A stretch of 7,843 nt of DNA from Clostridiales bacterium (lineage in GTDB: Bacteria; Bacillota; Clostridia; Tissierellales; Sedimentibacteraceae). Below the pieces are notes generated by a model, which did no database searches, was not told the origin of the DNA, and saw nothing but the letters and a program-made list of their open reading frames with translations. Numbering within the stretch: the stretch's first letter is position 1; each line of letters starts with the position of its first letter. The translations under genes were made by a program, and so were the position numbers. The stretch covers positions 19,429 through 27,271 of the forward strand of contig DMJQ01000020.1 in the NCBI GenBank assembly GCA_003457065.1, given 5' to 3'. Below, one piece after another: positions 6,501 through 7,843 of the stretch.

Positions 6501-6506
6501 GGAGGT
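6501..6506 (+). promoter_or_regulatory. Ribosome binding site that sets the transporter start
   Basis: GGAGGT lies 4 nt before ATG 6511. The longer reading from ATG 6499 would overlap this site and add only MEVN, so ATG 6511 is the chosen start. Confidence 0.75.
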
Positions 6507-6510
6507 CAAT

Positions 6511-7749
6511 ATGGATCTTAAAAAGAAAAGATGGTTTGTACTTGGAGCAAGTTTATTAATTAATTTATGCATTGGCTCTGGCTATGCCTGGAGCGTTTAT
6601 GCGGGACCACTTGTTAAGACATTCGGATGGACTGCGGCAGCAACGGCATTGACATTTACAATCTCAAATTCAATAAGTCCGGTATGTATGATTACCGGAG
6701 GTAAAGTTCAAGATAAATTCGGACCGAAATGGGTTATTTTTGCGGGTGGAATTTTGTTTGGCGGAGGTATTTTCCTTTCAGGATTAACCAAGTCTCTTCC
6801 ATGGCTATATGTAAGCTACGGCATAGTTGCCGGTTTTGGAATGGGGCTGGTCTACGGCTGCACTATTGCTAATACCGTAAAATTTTTCCCTGACAAAAGA
6901 GGCCTTGTGGCAGGGCTTGCCACTGCGGGATACGGATTTGGGCCTGTACTTCTGGCACCTATCTCTCAAAGCCTTATCGCAAACTACGGAGTGTTGTTTA
7001 CATTTAAGGCATTGGGCATCGCATATTTAGTGGTGATACTTGTGGGTTCTCAATTTATAATGACGGCACCTGCAGGATATAAACCGGAAGGTTGGGAACC
7101 ACCGGCAGTAACAGCTACATCTGCTGTTACCGGCAAGGATAAAACATGGGCACAGATGCTTAAAGACTCTAATTTTTATCTGCTGTTCATAATGCTTACC
7201 ATAGGTGCCACATCGGGGCTTATGATAATCAGCCAGGCATCGCCGATAGCTCAGGAAGTAGTCGGAGTGAGCGCTGAAAAAGCAGCTCTTGCAGTGAGCC
7301 TGGTGGCAATAGCAAATATGTTAGGCCGTATTATATGGGGAGCAATTTCCGATAAGATAGGAAGATATAACGCGTTGCCGATAATGTATGTGATTCTGGC
7401 TGTGGCAATGTTTGCACTGACAGCTGTTTCAGCAGGAAACTTTGGGTTATTCTTATTAACGACAATGTTGGTTGGATTTTGCTTCGGAGGATTCATGGGA
7501 GTATTTCCGGCACTTACCGCAGACTGCTTTGGAGCCAAAAATAACGGTGTTAACTATGGCATAATGTTCAGTGGATTTGCATTGGGCGGATACATAGGAC
7601 CGGTAATGGCGGCTACCATTAAAGCAGGCAATAACGGCGATTACACAAACGCATTTTTAATTGCGGCAGCAATGAGTATATGCGGTATTGTAGTAACTGC
7701 CATTGTAAGAAAGATGAACAAAAAAGCAATACAGGATTTGACAATATGA
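6511..7749 (+). CDS. MFS transporter, oxalate/formate antiporter (OFA) family-like
   Basis: A 412-residue integral membrane protein with about 12 hydrophobic segments in two halves joined by a hydrophilic loop (about 187-218), as in major facilitators. TM1 begins after MDLKKKRW. The N-half signature loop is GGKVQDKFGPKW (63-74). FFPDKRGLVAGLATAGYGFG (125-144) and the opening WSVYAGPL (27-34) are typical of the OFA family, whose best-known member is OxlT. The second-half repeat of the loop signature is GRIIWGAISDKIGR (272-285), and FGAKNNGVNYGIMFSGFALG (340-359) marks the TM11 region. OFA members exchange or import small carboxylates; no lysine is seen in the TM11 segment, where OxlT uses one for oxalate, so oxalate itself is doubtful. 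It may import or export the acid handled by the upstream ACAD/molybdoenzyme operon, but it is separated from it by the YopX block, so the link is inference. The family call is secure. Confidence 0.92.
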   Translation: MDLKKKRWFVLGASLLINLCIGSGYAWSVYAGPLVKTFGWTAAATALTFTISNSISPVCMITGGKVQDKFGPKWVIFAGGILFGGGIFLSGLTKSLPWLYVSYGIVAGFGMGLVYGCTIANTVKFFPDKRGLVAGLATAGYGFGPVLLAPISQSLIANYGVLFTFKALGIAYLVVILVGSQFIMTAPAGYKPEGWEPPAVTATSAVTGKDKTWAQMLKDSNFYLLFIMLTIGATSGLMIISQASPIAQEVVGVSAEKAALAVSLVAIANMLGRIIWGAISDKIGRYNALPIMYVILAVAMFALTAVSAGNFGLFLLTTMLVGFCFGGFMGVFPALTADCFGAKNNGVNYGIMFSGFALGGYIGPVMAATIKAGNNGDYTNAFLIAAAMSICGIVVTAIVRKMNKKAIQDLTI

Positions 7750-7777
7750 CAGTTTTAGCAAGTCATCTTAAGTAAAT

Positions 7778-7788
7778 AAAGGATGTGA
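7778..7788 (+). promoter_or_regulatory. Ribosome binding site for the gene running off the window
   Basis: AAAGGATGTGA matches the extended Shine-Dalgarno AAGGAGGTGA at all but one base and ends 5 nt before TTG 7794, supporting that codon as a start. Confidence 0.5.
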
Positions 7789-7793
7789 GACCA

Positions 7794-7843
7794 TTGAGCG
7801 AAATTGATAAAAGCAGAAAAATTGAATTTACCATACTTAAAGT
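7794..7843 (+). CDS. Start of a downstream gene (partial, unrecognised)
   Basis: From TTG 7794 the frame is open to the window edge and reads MSEIDKSRKIEFTILK. It follows a good ribosome binding site and lies 44 nt after the transporter stop, so it may be co-transcribed with the transporter. Sixteen residues are too few to name a family. The hydrophilic start argues against a signal peptide. Its 3' end is outside the window. Confidence 0.5.
   Translation, partial: MSEIDKSRKIEFTILK

Noticed and set aside
7251..7538. 95-codon minus-strand open frame inside the transporter
   Set aside because: It is a shadow of a strongly conserved membrane protein frame, with a composition typical of antisense reading.

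Overview
The window looks like a low-GC Firmicutes chromosome, most likely an anaerobic Clostridia-type organism. The evidence is AT-rich coding sequence with heavy use of AGA and ATA codons, strong GGAGG-type ribosome binding sites, and several TTG/GTG starts. Every gene I support is on the + strand. No tRNA, rRNA, CRISPR array, transposase or integrase is visible, and no stretch over 300 bases lacks a gene.

Region 1 (1-5162) is one tightly packed catabolic operon of five genes: the C-terminus of an acyl-CoA dehydrogenase (ACAD), a second complete and divergent ACAD, then the FAD, [2Fe-2S] and molybdopterin subunits of a xanthine-dehydrogenase-family molybdoenzyme. Gaps are 3 to 30 nt. The molybdopterin subunit resembles the 4-hydroxybenzoyl-CoA reductase branch more than true xanthine dehydrogenases, for example in its RLDGPAKVTGK start and its KESGEGP catalytic-Glu region. 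The linked ACADs also suggest a CoA-thioester substrate. A reasonable reading is a pathway in which an acyl- or aryl-CoA is desaturated by the ACADs and hydroxylated or reductively dehydroxylated by the molybdoenzyme. The actual substrate cannot be read from the sequence.

Region 2 (5163-6510) begins with a perfect 31-nt palindrome just after the operon. Three small genes follow: a YopX-family (phage-type) protein, an unrecognised acidic 173-aa protein, and a 65-aa protein with four closely spaced cysteines (CX2CX3CX3C). They look like a small accessory cassette between metabolic genes.

Region 3 (6511-7843) holds a 12-TM major facilitator of the oxalate/formate antiporter (OFA) type, plausibly carrying an organic acid, and the first 16 codons of another gene with a TTG start. 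The main open question is the substrate of the ACAD pair plus molybdoenzyme; the second is why a YopX cassette sits next to it.
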